Source: Streptomyces griseicoloratus
GTDB taxonomy: Bacteria; Actinomycetota; Actinomycetes; Streptomycetales; Streptomycetaceae
DNA: 64,000 nt
Reading direction: 5' to 3'
Assembly (NCBI RefSeq): GCF_014534645.1
Contig: NZ_JACVQF010000221.1
Coordinates: forward strand, 1 to 64,000
Of the stretch, positions 8,426 through 16,871 are shown in pieces. Both the position numbers and the translations under genes were made by a program. Positions within the stretch are counted from its first letter, which is position 1. Every line of letters starts with the position of its first letter. The notes below the pieces were generated by a model. It ran no database searches. It was not told the origin of the DNA and saw only the letters and a program-made list of their open reading frames with translations.

Positions 8426-9532
8426 TTACTTCGCCTGCTGCTTGCGCCAGCGAATGCCGGCCTCCAGGAAACCGTCGATCTCACCGTTGAACACGGCCTC
8501 GGGGTTGCCCACCTCGTGCTCGGTCCGCAGGTCCTTGACCATCTGGTACGGGTGCAGCACGTAGGAACGCATCTGGTTGCCCCACGAGTTGCCGCCGTCG
8601 CCCTTGAGGGCGTCCATCTTGGCCTGCTCCTCCTGGCGGCGCCGCTCCAGCAGCTTGGCCTGGAGGACGTTCATCGCGGTGGCCTTGTTCTGGATCTGGG
8701 ACCGCTCGTTCTGACAGGAGACCACGATGCCGGTGGGCAGGTGCGTGATGCGCACCGCGGAGTCGGTGGTGTTCACGCCCTGACCGCCCGGACCGGAGGA
8801 CCGGTAGACGTCGATCCGCAGGTCGGACTCGTCGATGTCGACGTGGTCGGACTGCTCGACGACGGGCAGCACCTCGACGCCCGCGAAGGACGTCTGGCGG
8901 CGGCCCTGGTTGTCGAAGGGCGAGATGCGTACGAGCCGGTGCGTGCCCTGCTCGACGGAGAGGGTGCCGTAGGCGTACGGCACCTGGACGGCGAAGGTGG
9001 TCGACTTGATGCCGGCCTCTTCGGCGTACGACGTCTCGTAGACCTCGGTCTTGTAGCCGTGCTGCTCGGCCCAGCGCAGGTACATGCGCTGGAGCTTCTC
9101 GGCGAAGTCGGCGGCGTCCACGCCACCCGCCTCGGCGCGGATGTTCACGAGCGCCTCACGGGCGTCGTACTCACCCGAGAGCAGCGTGCGGACCTCCATC
9201 TCGTCCAGCGCCTTCCGGACGGACTCGAGCTCGGACTCGGCCTCGGCACGGGTGTCCGGGTCGTCCTCCTCCTCGGCCATCTCGAAGAGCACGGCGAGAT
9301 CGTCGATCCGGCCGCGCAGGCCCTCGGCCTTCCGCACCTCCGCCTGGAGGTGGGAGAGCTTGCTGGTGATCTTCTGCGCCTCTTCCGGGTTGTCCCACAG
9401 GGACGGCGCGGCCGCCTGCTCCTCGAGCACGGCGATGTCTGCCCTCATCCTGTCGAGGTCCAGAACGGCCTCGATCGACTCCATGGTCGAGGAGAGGGAC
9501 TTCAGCTCTTCGGATACATCGACGACTGCCAC
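8426..9532 (-). CDS. prfB: Peptide chain release factor 2
   Basis: The 368-residue RF2 terminates translation at UGA and UAA. It has the catalytic loop [20 protein letters not shown] with the universal GGQ, and the stop-codon recognition tripeptide SPF ([14 protein letters not shown]), which marks RF2 rather than RF1. The N-terminal helical domain is present ([20 protein letters not shown]). The frame is uninterrupted: there is no programmed +1 frameshift of the Escherichia coli kind. It lies 66 bp after pkaB on the same strand. Confidence 0.97.
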   Translation of the reverse strand: MAVVDVSEELKSLSSTMESIEAVLDLDRMRADIAVLEEQAAAPSLWDNPEEAQKITSKLSHLQAEVRKAEGLRGRIDDLAVLFEMAEEEDDPDTRAEAESELESVRKALDEMEVRTLLSGEYDAREALVNIRAEAGGVDAADFAEKLQRMYLRWAEQHGYKTEVYETSYAEEAGIKSTTFAVQVPYAYGTLSVEQGTHRLVRISPFDNQGRRQTSFAGVEVLPVVEQSDHVDIDESDLRIDVYRSSGPGGQGVNTTDSAVRITHLPTGIVVSCQNERSQIQNKATAMNVLQAKLLERRRQEEQAKMDALKGDGGNSWGNQMRSYVLHPYQMVKDLRTEHEVGNPEAVFNGEIDGFLEAGIRWRKQQAK

Positions 9533-9598
9533 GCATCCAGCGTAACGGCTCTGCCAAGCGCTCCACGCCGGGTCGTGTCGCGGGCGGGGTGCCGCGCC

Positions 9599-10843
9599 TC
9601 ACGGTGCCGCGGGTGCCGAGTTCCTCGTGTCCCCGGGGCCGCCGCCCTCGTCGTCACCGTCCGTGGCCAGCCAGGTACCGACGCCGACCGCCGCCACGAG
9701 GGCGAGCGCGGCCGCGCCGAGGGCCGCCCGGCGGCGGCGCGCGGTGGCCCGGTTGCGGGCGGAGCCCGGGCGGGGCGCCCCGGTCGCGCGCGGGGCGCGG
9801 GCGGTGCCGCGGGCGCCGCCGGCCAGCTCGTCGGGGGCCGGTACGCGCATGGACGTGTGCGTGTCGCGGTTGGAGTCGGCCGGCTTCGGGCCCGGCACCA
9901 GCGGCACCGCTCCTCGTCGCCGTACGGGCTCCCCGGCGGGCGCGGGAGAGGCGGCGGGCTCCTCGGGCGCGTCATCGGCCTGCTCGGTGCCGGGCTCGTC
10001 CACGTCCAGCGGCGGCATGCCCGCCAGCAGGGGCAGCAGCTCGCGCAGCCGGACGCCCAGCTCCGAGGCGCGCAGCCGGGAGGCCGGCGCCTTGGCCAGG
10101 CACTGCACGATCAGCTGCCACAGCTCGTCCGGGATGCCGGGGAGGGGGACGACGGTTTCGGTGACGTGGCGGCGCAGTACGGCGCCGGGGTGGCCGCCGC
10201 CGAACGGCGTGAAGCCGGCGAGCAGCTCGTACAGGACCGTGGCCAGCGCGTAGATGTCGACCGCGGCCCGCGGGGGCAGGCCCTCGACGATCTCCGGGGC
10301 CAGGTAGTCGGGCGTTCCGATGATCTTCGTGGCGCGGGTGCGCCGCGGCGTGTCGATGAGCTTGGCCACACCGAAGTCGGTCAGCAGCGCGCGGTGCGAG
10401 CCGCCGGGTCCGAGCGGGCCCTGCATGTCGAGCAGCACGTTCTCCGGCTTGACGTCGCGGTGCACGACCCCGGCGGCGTGCGCGGCGGCCAGGCCGTCCG
10501 CGACGTCGGCGACGACGGCCACCGCGGCCTCGGGCGCCAGGCGCCGTTCGCGGTCGAGGCGGGTGCGCAGGTCCGTACCGCGGACCAGGTCCATGACCAG
10601 GGCCAGGTCGTTGCCGTCGACCACGAGGTCGCGCACGGAGACGACGTGGGGGTGCTCCAGGCCCAGCAGGGCCGTGCGCTCCTGCACGAAGCGTCCGACG
10701 AGCTCCTGGTCGGACGCGAGGTCCTCGCGCAGCAGCTTGATCGCGACGGGGCCCTCGGGTCCCTCGCCCAGCCACACCGTGCCGGCGCTGCCCCGCCCGA
10801 GGATCTGGTGGGCGGTGTACCGGCTGCCGATCTTCCGTGCCAA
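9599..10843 (-). CDS. pkaB: Membrane Ser/Thr protein kinase PkaB
   Basis: A 414-residue eukaryotic-type kinase. Glycine loop LGRGSAGTVWLG, ATP-binding Lys36 in VAIKLL, catalytic HRDVKPEN (Asp130), DFGVAK and GTPDYLAPE activation segment lie within about residues 10-270. A Pro/Ala-rich linker follows, then one transmembrane helix (AALGAAALALVAAVGVGTW) and a short tail; there is no PASTA domain. The start is TTG, supported by AGGAG six bases upstream. Length and position next to pkaA match PkaB of S. coelicolor as I recall it. Confidence 0.92.
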   Translation of the reverse strand: MARKIGSRYTAHQILGRGSAGTVWLGEGPEGPVAIKLLREDLASDQELVGRFVQERTALLGLEHPHVVSVRDLVVDGNDLALVMDLVRGTDLRTRLDRERRLAPEAAVAVVADVADGLAAAHAAGVVHRDVKPENVLLDMQGPLGPGGSHRALLTDFGVAKLIDTPRRTRATKIIGTPDYLAPEIVEGLPPRAAVDIYALATVLYELLAGFTPFGGGHPGAVLRRHVTETVVPLPGIPDELWQLIVQCLAKAPASRLRASELGVRLRELLPLLAGMPPLDVDEPGTEQADDAPEEPAASPAPAGEPVRRRGAVPLVPGPKPADSNRDTHTSMRVPAPDELAGGARGTARAPRATGAPRPGSARNRATARRRRAALGAAALALVAAVGVGTWLATDGDDEGGGPGDTRNSAPAAP

Positions 10844-11013
10844 GACTGCTCCTACCGACGCGTGTTGTCGCTAAAACTACGCGTCCGCCGAGCCGGCCTT
10901 CACCGGGGAGGCGGAAATCCCCCGCCGGTTGTCGACAAATCCCCCGACTCACGAGGAAACCCGCCGAAGACGCGGGGCCGCGGCCCGCCGGCGGCTCGGC
11001 TGCCGCCGGTGGC

Positions 11014-12705
11014 TCAGTTGCCGCCCGAGCCGCCGCCCAGGTCCCCGATCCACCCCGTGACGGTGTCGAACCAGTCGGTGAGCTGGTCCCAGTAGCCCTT
11101 GCCCGTGCCGATCCAGTCCTGGAGCGGGCTCAGCTCCCAGATCAGCCAGCCGGCCACGAACAGGATGACGAGCGTGAAGAGGCATCCCTTCAGGCAGCCG
11201 AGCCCGGGGATCCTCATCGGGTTGGCGCTGCGCTGCCGCGGCTGCCTCGGCTCGCGCCGGGGCCGCTGGGGCTCCGGCGGGGCGGGCGGGGCGTACCGCT
11301 GGGGCGGCTGCTGGGGTTGCTGGGGCTGCGGTGCGGCGTACCGCTGCGGCTGGGGCTGCGGCGGGTAGCCGTGGCCCTGCTGGGGCTGGGGACGCTGCTG
11401 GGGGCGGGGCTGCTGCTGCGGCCGGGCGACCTGGCGCTGGGGGCGGCGGCGCAGCGGGTCCTCGTTAGGGTCGAGGTACTGGATCTGCGTCTGCTCGTTG
11501 CGGTCGCGGGCGGCGCGCAGCTGGTTCTGCCAGGGGTGCGGGTCCTCGGGGCCGCCGCTCTGCCCGCCCTGTCCCGGTCCGCCCGGCTGCCCCGGGGGCA
11601 CCGGCGGCATGACGGCGGTCGGGTCGGCCGCGCCGCGGTTCGGCAGGACGGCGGTGGGGTCGGCGGCGCCCGCGGGGCCGCCGGTGTGCGGCAGGACGCT
11701 GGTCGCGGCGTTGGGGTCGTAGGCGCCGTTCGGGTTCTGCGGCAGGACCTGGGTCGGGTCGGCGGCGCCGGGTGCGCCCGGCACCGGCGCGGGGGCCGGG
11801 TCGGGGGCGAGGAGCGCGCCGACGTTCTCGGCGGCGCCGATCTGCGCGCTGTTCGCGTGCACGCCGATGCCCTCGGCGACGACGCGCAGGCCCCGGGCGA
11901 GGTTCTCGGCGCTGGGCCGCTCGTCGGGGTTCTTGCGCAGGCAGCGCTCTATGACCGTCCACAGGGGTTCGGGGACGGTGGAGGGGCGGCGCGGCTCGGC
12001 GCTCAGGTGCTGGTGGAGGACTTCGAGGGCGGAGCTGCCGGAGAACGGCGGGCGGCCGGTGACCAGCTCGTACAGCAGGATGCCGGCGCCGTAGACGTCG
12101 ACGGCGGAGGTCTGCGGGCGGCCCTCGGCGGACTCGGGCGCCACGTACGCGGGCGTGCCGACGAACTCGTGGGTGCGGGTGAGACCGGGCGAGTCGGCGA
12201 GGCGGGCGATGCCGAAGTCGGTGAGCATCGGGTGCATCTCGCCGCCGTCCTGCCGGAGCAGGACGTTGGCCGGCTTCAGGTCGCGGTGGACGACGCCGTC
12301 GGCGTGGCTGGCGGCGAGCGCGTCGGCGATCTGGGCGGTGAGCAGCGCGGCCGCGACGGGCGTGAAGGGGCCGTTCTCGCGCAGGTAGCGGTGCAGGTCG
12401 GGGCCGTCGACGAGGTCCATGACCAGCGCCAGCAGATCGCCCTCGACGACCAGGTCGCGGACCCGGACGATGTTGGGGTGGGTCAGCCGGAGCAGGACGG
12501 AGCGCTCCCGCAGGAAGCGCATCACGACGTCGGCGTCGTTCGCGAGCTCCTCCTTGAGGACCTTGATCGCGACGGTCTCGCCGGGCTGTCCGGGTACGGC
12601 CGCCTCGGCGCCCGCGGTCTCCCGCTGGCGGGCTCGCCAGACGGTCCCCGTGGCGCCGCGACCGAGCGGCTCCTCGAGGAGGTACTTGCTGCCTACCGGC
12701 CGCAC
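11014..12705 (-). CDS. pkaA: Membrane Ser/Thr protein kinase PkaA
   Basis: A 563-residue kinase. Glycine loop LGRGATGTVWRA, Lys48 in VAIKVL, HRDLKPAN, DFGIARL and GTPAYVAPE are all intact. After the kinase domain comes a linker with four Thr-x-Val-(Leu/Met)-Pro repeats (for example DPTAVLP) at about residues 315-370, then a long Gln/Pro-rich stretch, a transmembrane helix (GCLFTLVILFVAGWLIWE) and a short Trp/Gly-rich tail. The GTG start at 12705 has AGGGAGC upstream; longer in-frame starts would run into the promoter region. It lies 170 bp upstream of pkaB on the same strand and is divergent from the FHA ATPase gene. Confidence 0.92.
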   Translation of the reverse strand: MRPVGSKYLLEEPLGRGATGTVWRARQRETAGAEAAVPGQPGETVAIKVLKEELANDADVVMRFLRERSVLLRLTHPNIVRVRDLVVEGDLLALVMDLVDGPDLHRYLRENGPFTPVAAALLTAQIADALAASHADGVVHRDLKPANVLLRQDGGEMHPMLTDFGIARLADSPGLTRTHEFVGTPAYVAPESAEGRPQTSAVDVYGAGILLYELVTGRPPFSGSSALEVLHQHLSAEPRRPSTVPEPLWTVIERCLRKNPDERPSAENLARGLRVVAEGIGVHANSAQIGAAENVGALLAPDPAPAPVPGAPGAADPTQVLPQNPNGAYDPNAATSVLPHTGGPAGAADPTAVLPNRGAADPTAVMPPVPPGQPGGPGQGGQSGGPEDPHPWQNQLRAARDRNEQTQIQYLDPNEDPLRRRPQRQVARPQQQPRPQQRPQPQQGHGYPPQPQPQRYAAPQPQQPQQPPQRYAPPAPPEPQRPRREPRQPRQRSANPMRIPGLGCLKGCLFTLVILFVAGWLIWELSPLQDWIGTGKGYWDQLTDWFDTVTGWIGDLGGGSGGN

Positions 12706-13130
12706 GTCATGCGCTCCCTGTTGCTTGCTGACTGTTCCGACCCACTGTTTCCGACCCACTGTAGTGCCGTGGGGCGCGGCACCGGGCTGTCGTTCTTCCG
12801 GGACAAAGTACGGGAACGCGTTCCGGTACGTGTTCGCAGGAAAGACGCTCGACCCGGTCCGTTGGTTGCCGCACTCGAACGTGACGGATCTCAAGCGGTC
12901 ACCATTCGGTCAGCCACGCATCACCGGTCAGGCATTTTTGCGGGCAGAGCCGACCAATCAAGATCATTTGGCGGCGGGCGGCGGGCACGTTGTCGGTGGC
13001 AGGTGCGAGGATGCCTCCAGTACTGGCCGACGTGCTCGTGTGGCGGTGGGGGAAGTCCGCGGTGGGGGACCGCGGAGAGTGGCTTCGACCCCGGCGCGCG
13101 GGCGCCCGCGCGAAGGGACCGCTGACGGCG
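12706..13130. promoter_or_regulatory. Divergent promoter region between pkaA and the FHA/FtsK gene
   Basis: About 425 bp without a gene. It holds a perfect 14-bp tandem duplication (12735-12748 and 12749-12762) close to the pkaA start and a perfect 12-bp palindrome ggaacgcgttcc (12813-12824). Either could bind a regulator. It must contain promoters for both genes, though I cannot place -10 and -35 elements with confidence. Confidence 0.45.
12735..12762. repeat. Perfect 14-bp tandem duplication upstream of pkaA
   Basis: Two directly adjacent identical copies of ttccgacccactgt lie 30-57 bp upstream of the pkaA start codon, probably in its 5' untranslated region or core promoter. Confidence 0.9.
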
Positions 13131-16100
13131 ATGCAGATCCGGCTGACCGTCGTAGACCCGCTGGGCCCGTCCGCCCCGCCGGCGCGGGCCCGCGCCGTGA
13201 GCTGCGACGTGCTGGTCACGGCGCCCGCGGGCACGGCACTGGCCGCGGTCGCCTCCGCGCTGGCCGCGGCGGTCCCCGGCGCCGACGCCCAGGGCACCGG
13301 CCCGGTCGTGCTGTACGCCGGCGCGCAGCGGCTCGACGCCCAGCGCTGCACCCTGGGCGAGCCCCCGCTGATCGACGGCGCGGTGCTGTCCCTGGGCGCC
13401 CCCGGCGAGCCCGACCCGCACACCGATCCGGCCGGCGCCCCGGCCCAGCTCCACGTGGTCGCCGGGCCCGACGCGGGCGGGGTCCACCTGCTGCACGGCG
13501 GGCAGATACAGCTCGGCCGCTCCGCCGACGCCGACGTCGCGCTCGACGACCCGGACGTCTCCCGGATCCACTGCGCCGTGACCGTCGCCACGGACGGCCG
13601 CGTCTCGGTCGCCGACCTCGGCTCCACCAACGGCACCACGCTGGACGGCACCCCCGTGGGCACGCGCCCCGTCCGCTTCGCGGCGGGGGCGCTGCTGCGG
13701 ATCGGTGAGTCGGCGCTGCGCCTGGTCCCGGCCCCGGGGGCGGAGAGGTGTCTGGAGACGATGCCGGACGGGGAGGGGCACGTACGGCTGCCCGCCGCGG
13801 CGGCGGACGGGGACGAGGTGGCGCACGCGCGCGTGGCCGACGGGGCGGACGGCCCCGCCGAGCGCACCCACCGGGCCTACGGCACGGCGGGCCACGGCAT
13901 GGGTCCGGCCGGCGCCGCGGCGCGCGGACCGGCCGGACCCTCCGTGGTGCCGGGACAGGGCGGGGCGCCGCGCATCGAGAACCACGGCGCCGCGCCCGCG
14001 GCCGACGCGCCGTCCACGACACCGCTCGCCGCCGCGCCGCGACCGCTCCCCGGCGAGGGTCCCACCCACACCGGCACCGGCACGTTCGGCGGTGCCGCCC
14101 ACAGCCCCGCCGCGGACGGTCCGACGCGCAAGGGCACACCGCTGCGGGGCACCGACCTGCCGCAGGGCGCGCGCCGGCGCGGAGGGCTCGGCGCGTGGGC
14201 CCGGCGGCTGGCCGGCGGTCGCGGCGCGCAGTCCCCGGCCGCGCCCGGGGCGTACGACGAGGACGCCGCCGGCCCTGCGGCCGTGACCCCCGCCGGTGGC
14301 TCCCCGGCACCGGAGACCTGGCCGGACCCCGCCGCCCTGCTGCTGACGGCGCTGGGCCCCGGGACGCGGCTGTGGGAGCGCGCGCCGGGACACCCCGAGG
14401 CGCTCGCCGTGCGGCTGGGCACGGCCGACCGGATGGTGCCCGGCGGCTCGGCCCCGCTCCCCGCGGTGCCGGTGACCGCCGGACTGCGCGAGGTCGGGGC
14501 GCTCGGACTGGCGGGCCCGCGCGCGCGGCTCGCCGGACTGGCCCGCGCGGTCCTCGCCCAGCTCGCCGCACTGCACTCGCCCGGGGTGCTGGAGATCGTC
14601 CTGATCAGTGCGGACCGCTCCCGTCCGGTGGCGGAGCGGACCGCCGAGTGGTCCTGGCTGGGCTGGCTGCCGCACCTGCGCCCGGGACACGGCCAGGACT
14701 GCCGTCTGCTGCTCGCCTACGACCGCGAGCAGGCCATGGCCCGCGCCCAGGAGCTCCTGCGGCGTCTGGAGGACCACCTGGCGGACGCGATGACCGGGGC
14801 ACGGCCGCAGGCGCCCGCCCGGGCGATACCGGCACAGCCGACGGCTTCCGCCCACGACGTGCGGTACGGCCGGGGCGGCGCGGGAGAACCCGCCCCGGAA
14901 GGCGTGGACGCCGCCCGGCGGCCCTCCTGGGCGCGCCCGGACGACGGGACCGACCCGGCGGACGGCTTCGCCGGGCCGTACAGCGTGGTCGTCGTCGACG
15001 GGGACCCCGGCGGCGCCGACGTGCGCGAGGCGGTGGCGAGGCTGGCCCAGGAGGGCCCGCGGGCCGGCATCCACGTGGTGTGCCTCGCCGAGACGCCGGC
15101 CGCCTCCCCGATGTCGCCGGTGACGGAGACCTACGAGGCGGCCTGCGCGGTGTCGCCGGTGTTCGGCGAGTGCGGTGCCGTCGCGCTGCTCAGCGGGGAC
15201 GTGGCGACGGCCCTGCGGCTGCTGCGCGTCGCGCGCTCGGGCGCGTCCCCGAGCGGTCCCGTCGGCCACGGCACGCTCGGCACCGTGGACGCCGTCTCCG
15301 CGGCGTGGGCGGAGCGGTTCGCCCGGGCCCTGGCGCCCCTGCGCGCGGACGGTCAGGCCGGCGAGCGGCCCGCCCGCGTGTCGGCGCCGCTGCCCCAGGC
15401 GGCCCGGCTCCTCGACGAGCTGGGCCTGGCCCGCGCCACCCCGGCGTCCCTGATGGCCCGCTGGGCGGACGCGGCCGACGACACCGGGGCGCTGGGCGGC
15501 CGGGCGCACGCCGTGCTGGGCGCCGGGCCCCGCGGCCCGGTCGCGGTGGACCTCGCGGCCGAGGGACCGCACCTGCTGATCGAGGGGCCGCCCGGCAGCG
15601 GCCGTACGGAACTGCTGCGCGCGGTCGTCGCCTCGCTGGCCTCGGCCGAGCGCCCCGACCGCCTCGGCATCGTCCTGATGGACGGCCGGGACAGCGTGGG
15701 CGCTGGGGGTACCCCCTCTGGGGGAGGCGGGCACGGCGAGGGACTGCGCGTCTGCACGGACGTACCGCATGTCACCACCCATCTCACCGCCAACGACCCC
15801 GTGCGCATGCGGGAGTTCGCCCAGTCGCTGAGCGCGGAGCTGAAGCGGCGCGCCGAGCTGCTGGGCCGGTCGGACTTCGCCGAGTGGCACACCGGGCGCG
15901 AGGTGTCGGGCCGACTGGTCGCCCAGCGCACGGCGGTCCCGGGCGGCGCCCCGGCCCCGCGGACGGCGGCCGCCGGGCCCGACGCGGGGGATCTCGAAGC
16001 CCCGCCCAGTTCGACCCTGCGGCTGCGGCCGGGGGCGGGCGGCCGCAGGGCCGAGGCCGCGCCTCCGCTGCCGCGGCTGGTCGTGGTGGTGGACGACCTG

Positions 16101-16577
16101 GACGCGCTCGTCACTCCCCCGCTCGGATCGCCCGGGCGGCCCGCGGCGGGCTCGGTGATGCGTGCGCTGGAGGCCGTCGCGCGGGAGGGCGAGCGGCTCG
16201 GGGTGCACCTCGTGGCCGCCGCCGGGCCCGGGGGCCGTACGGCCCAGACGGAACCGGCCCGCCGGGCCGCGCTGCGGGTCACGCTCGACACGTCGGCGCC
16301 GGGGGCGGACGAACCGGCGCCGGGGCGGGGGCGGTTGGCCGGTGCGGACGGGCGGTCCGTGGTGTTCCAGGGCGGTCGGGTCACCGGACGCATTCCGCGG
16401 ACGGCGACGCTGCGGCCCACGGTGGTGCCGGTGGAGTGGCAGCGGATGGGGGATCCGCCGGCCCGGCGGCCCGTGCGGGAGTTGGGGAACGGGCCGACGG
16501 ATCTGGCGTTGTTGGCGAGCGCGTTGGAGCGGGCGGCGCGGGAGGTTTCGGCGGCGGAGGTGCCGTCGCTCTTGTAG
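13131..16577 (+). CDS. Large FHA-domain, FtsK/EssC-type ATPase
   Basis: About 1,148 residues with no clear transmembrane segment. A forkhead-associated domain lies at about residues 103-190 (LGRSADADVALDDPDVSRIH, then DLGSTNGT), which binds phosphothreonine. A long disordered Ala/Pro/Gly linker follows, then a region with WLGWLPHLRPG, a motif I associate with EssC/EccC ATPases. A FtsK/SpoIIIE-type domain ends the protein: Walker A GPPGSGRT at 819-826 and Walker B VVVVDDLDAL near 987. Start ATG 13131 is the last start before the conserved N-terminus; an earlier one at 12990 is possible. It is divergent from the kinase genes, which suggests that PkaA or PkaB phosphorylation is read by its FHA domain. 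Substrate and partners are unknown. An in-frame GC-rich element sits at 15701-15730. Confidence 0.85.
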   Translation: MQIRLTVVDPLGPSAPPARARAVSCDVLVTAPAGTALAAVASALAAAVPGADAQGTGPVVLYAGAQRLDAQRCTLGEPPLIDGAVLSLGAPGEPDPHTDPAGAPAQLHVVAGPDAGGVHLLHGGQIQLGRSADADVALDDPDVSRIHCAVTVATDGRVSVADLGSTNGTTLDGTPVGTRPVRFAAGALLRIGESALRLVPAPGAERCLETMPDGEGHVRLPAAAADGDEVAHARVADGADGPAERTHRAYGTAGHGMGPAGAAARGPAGPSVVPGQGGAPRIENHGAAPAADAPSTTPLAAAPRPLPGEGPTHTGTGTFGGAAHSPAADGPTRKGTPLRGTDLPQGARRRGGLGAWARRLAGGRGAQSPAAPGAYDEDAAGPAAVTPAGGSPAPETWPDPAALLLTALGPGTRLWERAPGHPEALAVRLGTADRMVPGGSAPLPAVPVTAGLREVGALGLAGPRARLAGLARAVLAQLAALHSPGVLEIVLISADRSRPVAERTAEWSWLGWLPHLRPGHGQDCRLLLAYDREQAMARAQELLRRLEDHLADAMTGARPQAPARAIPAQPTASAHDVRYGRGGAGEPAPEGVDAARRPSWARPDDGTDPADGFAGPYSVVVVDGDPGGADVREAVARLAQEGPRAGIHVVCLAETPAASPMSPVTETYEAACAVSPVFGECGAVALLSGDVATALRLLRVARSGASPSGPVGHGTLGTVDAVSAAWAERFARALAPLRADGQAGERPARVSAPLPQAARLLDELGLARATPASLMARWADAADDTGALGGRAHAVLGAGPRGPVAVDLAAEGPHLLIEGPPGSGRTELLRAVVASLASAERPDRLGIVLMDGRDSVGAGGTPSGGGGHGEGLRVCTDVPHVTTHLTANDPVRMREFAQSLSAELKRRAELLGRSDFAEWHTGREVSGRLVAQRTAVPGGAPAPRTAAAGPDAGDLEAPPSSTLRLRPGAGGRRAEAAPPLPRLVVVVDDLDALVTPPLGSPGRPAAGSVMRALEAVAREGERLGVHLVAAAGPGGRTAQTEPARRAALRVTLDTSAPGADEPAPGRGRLAGADGRSVVFQGGRVTGRIPRTATLRPTVVPVEWQRMGDPPARRPVRELGNGPTDLALLASALERAAREVSAAEVPSLL
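15701..15730 (+). repeat. In-frame GC-rich palindromic element inside the ATPase gene
   Basis: The run cgctgggggtaccccctctg and the following ggggaggcgg form a short self-complementary block (gggggtaccccc core). It encodes a low-complexity GAGGTPSGGGG loop between the Walker A and Walker B motifs. I recall this sequence as a common short repeat in Streptomyces genomes. Confidence 0.65.
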
Positions 16578-16871
16578 GGCGGGGCGTGGGTGCGGGCCGG
16601 GGGTTGGTTGCCTGGTCCGGCGCCGACGAGTTGCCCGGCGTCGGTGCGGGCCGGGGGTGGGTCGCGCGGCCCGGCGCTGGCGGGGTGCCGCTGCGCCCAC
16701 CCGTGCCGCCCCAGCGGCACGACTGCCCGCAGCTATGGCGGCGAGTCACGACGCGGTCACGATCTTTGGCTTTACACGGGACGCACTCTTGCCGCCCCCC
16801 ACCCCCTGGCGTACACCAGACCGCACGGGACAGCGCCGATCGTTCGACGAGCAACGAAGAACGGGGCAGTG
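16578..16871. other. Intergenic region before the sugar transporter
   Basis: About 294 bp. The left half holds an interspersed repeat copy (next entry) with its extension into 16650-16690. The right half, roughly 16740-16870, must contain the promoter of the sugar transporter operon; I see no clear palindromic operator. A ribosome binding site directly before the lipoprotein ATG is weak (ACGGGGCAGTG). Confidence 0.45.
16691..16732 (-). repeat. Interspersed 42-bp repeat, copy 1
   Basis: Read on the minus strand these 42 bases are identical, 42 of 42, to 42913-42954 on the plus strand, and weaker similarity continues for about 35 bases beyond. The core contains a 7-bp hairpin (gtgccgc, tggg loop, gcggcac). 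It is too short for a transposase gene and resembles a dispersed non-coding repeat. Confidence 0.9.

Noticed and set aside
8426-9532. Programmed frameshift in prfB
   Set aside because: The reading frame is continuous from the N-terminal domain to the end; the Escherichia coli type UGA slip site is absent.
13131-16577. Type VII (ESX) secretion cluster
   Set aside because: Only a single EssC-like ATPase is seen; no WXG100 proteins, mycosin, EccB, EccD or EccE are encoded nearby.
12921-16700. A 1,259-codon open frame on the minus strand opposite the FHA-FtsK gene
   Set aside because: Arg/Gly-rich shadow frame; the plus strand gene has FHA and Walker motifs and so is the real one.
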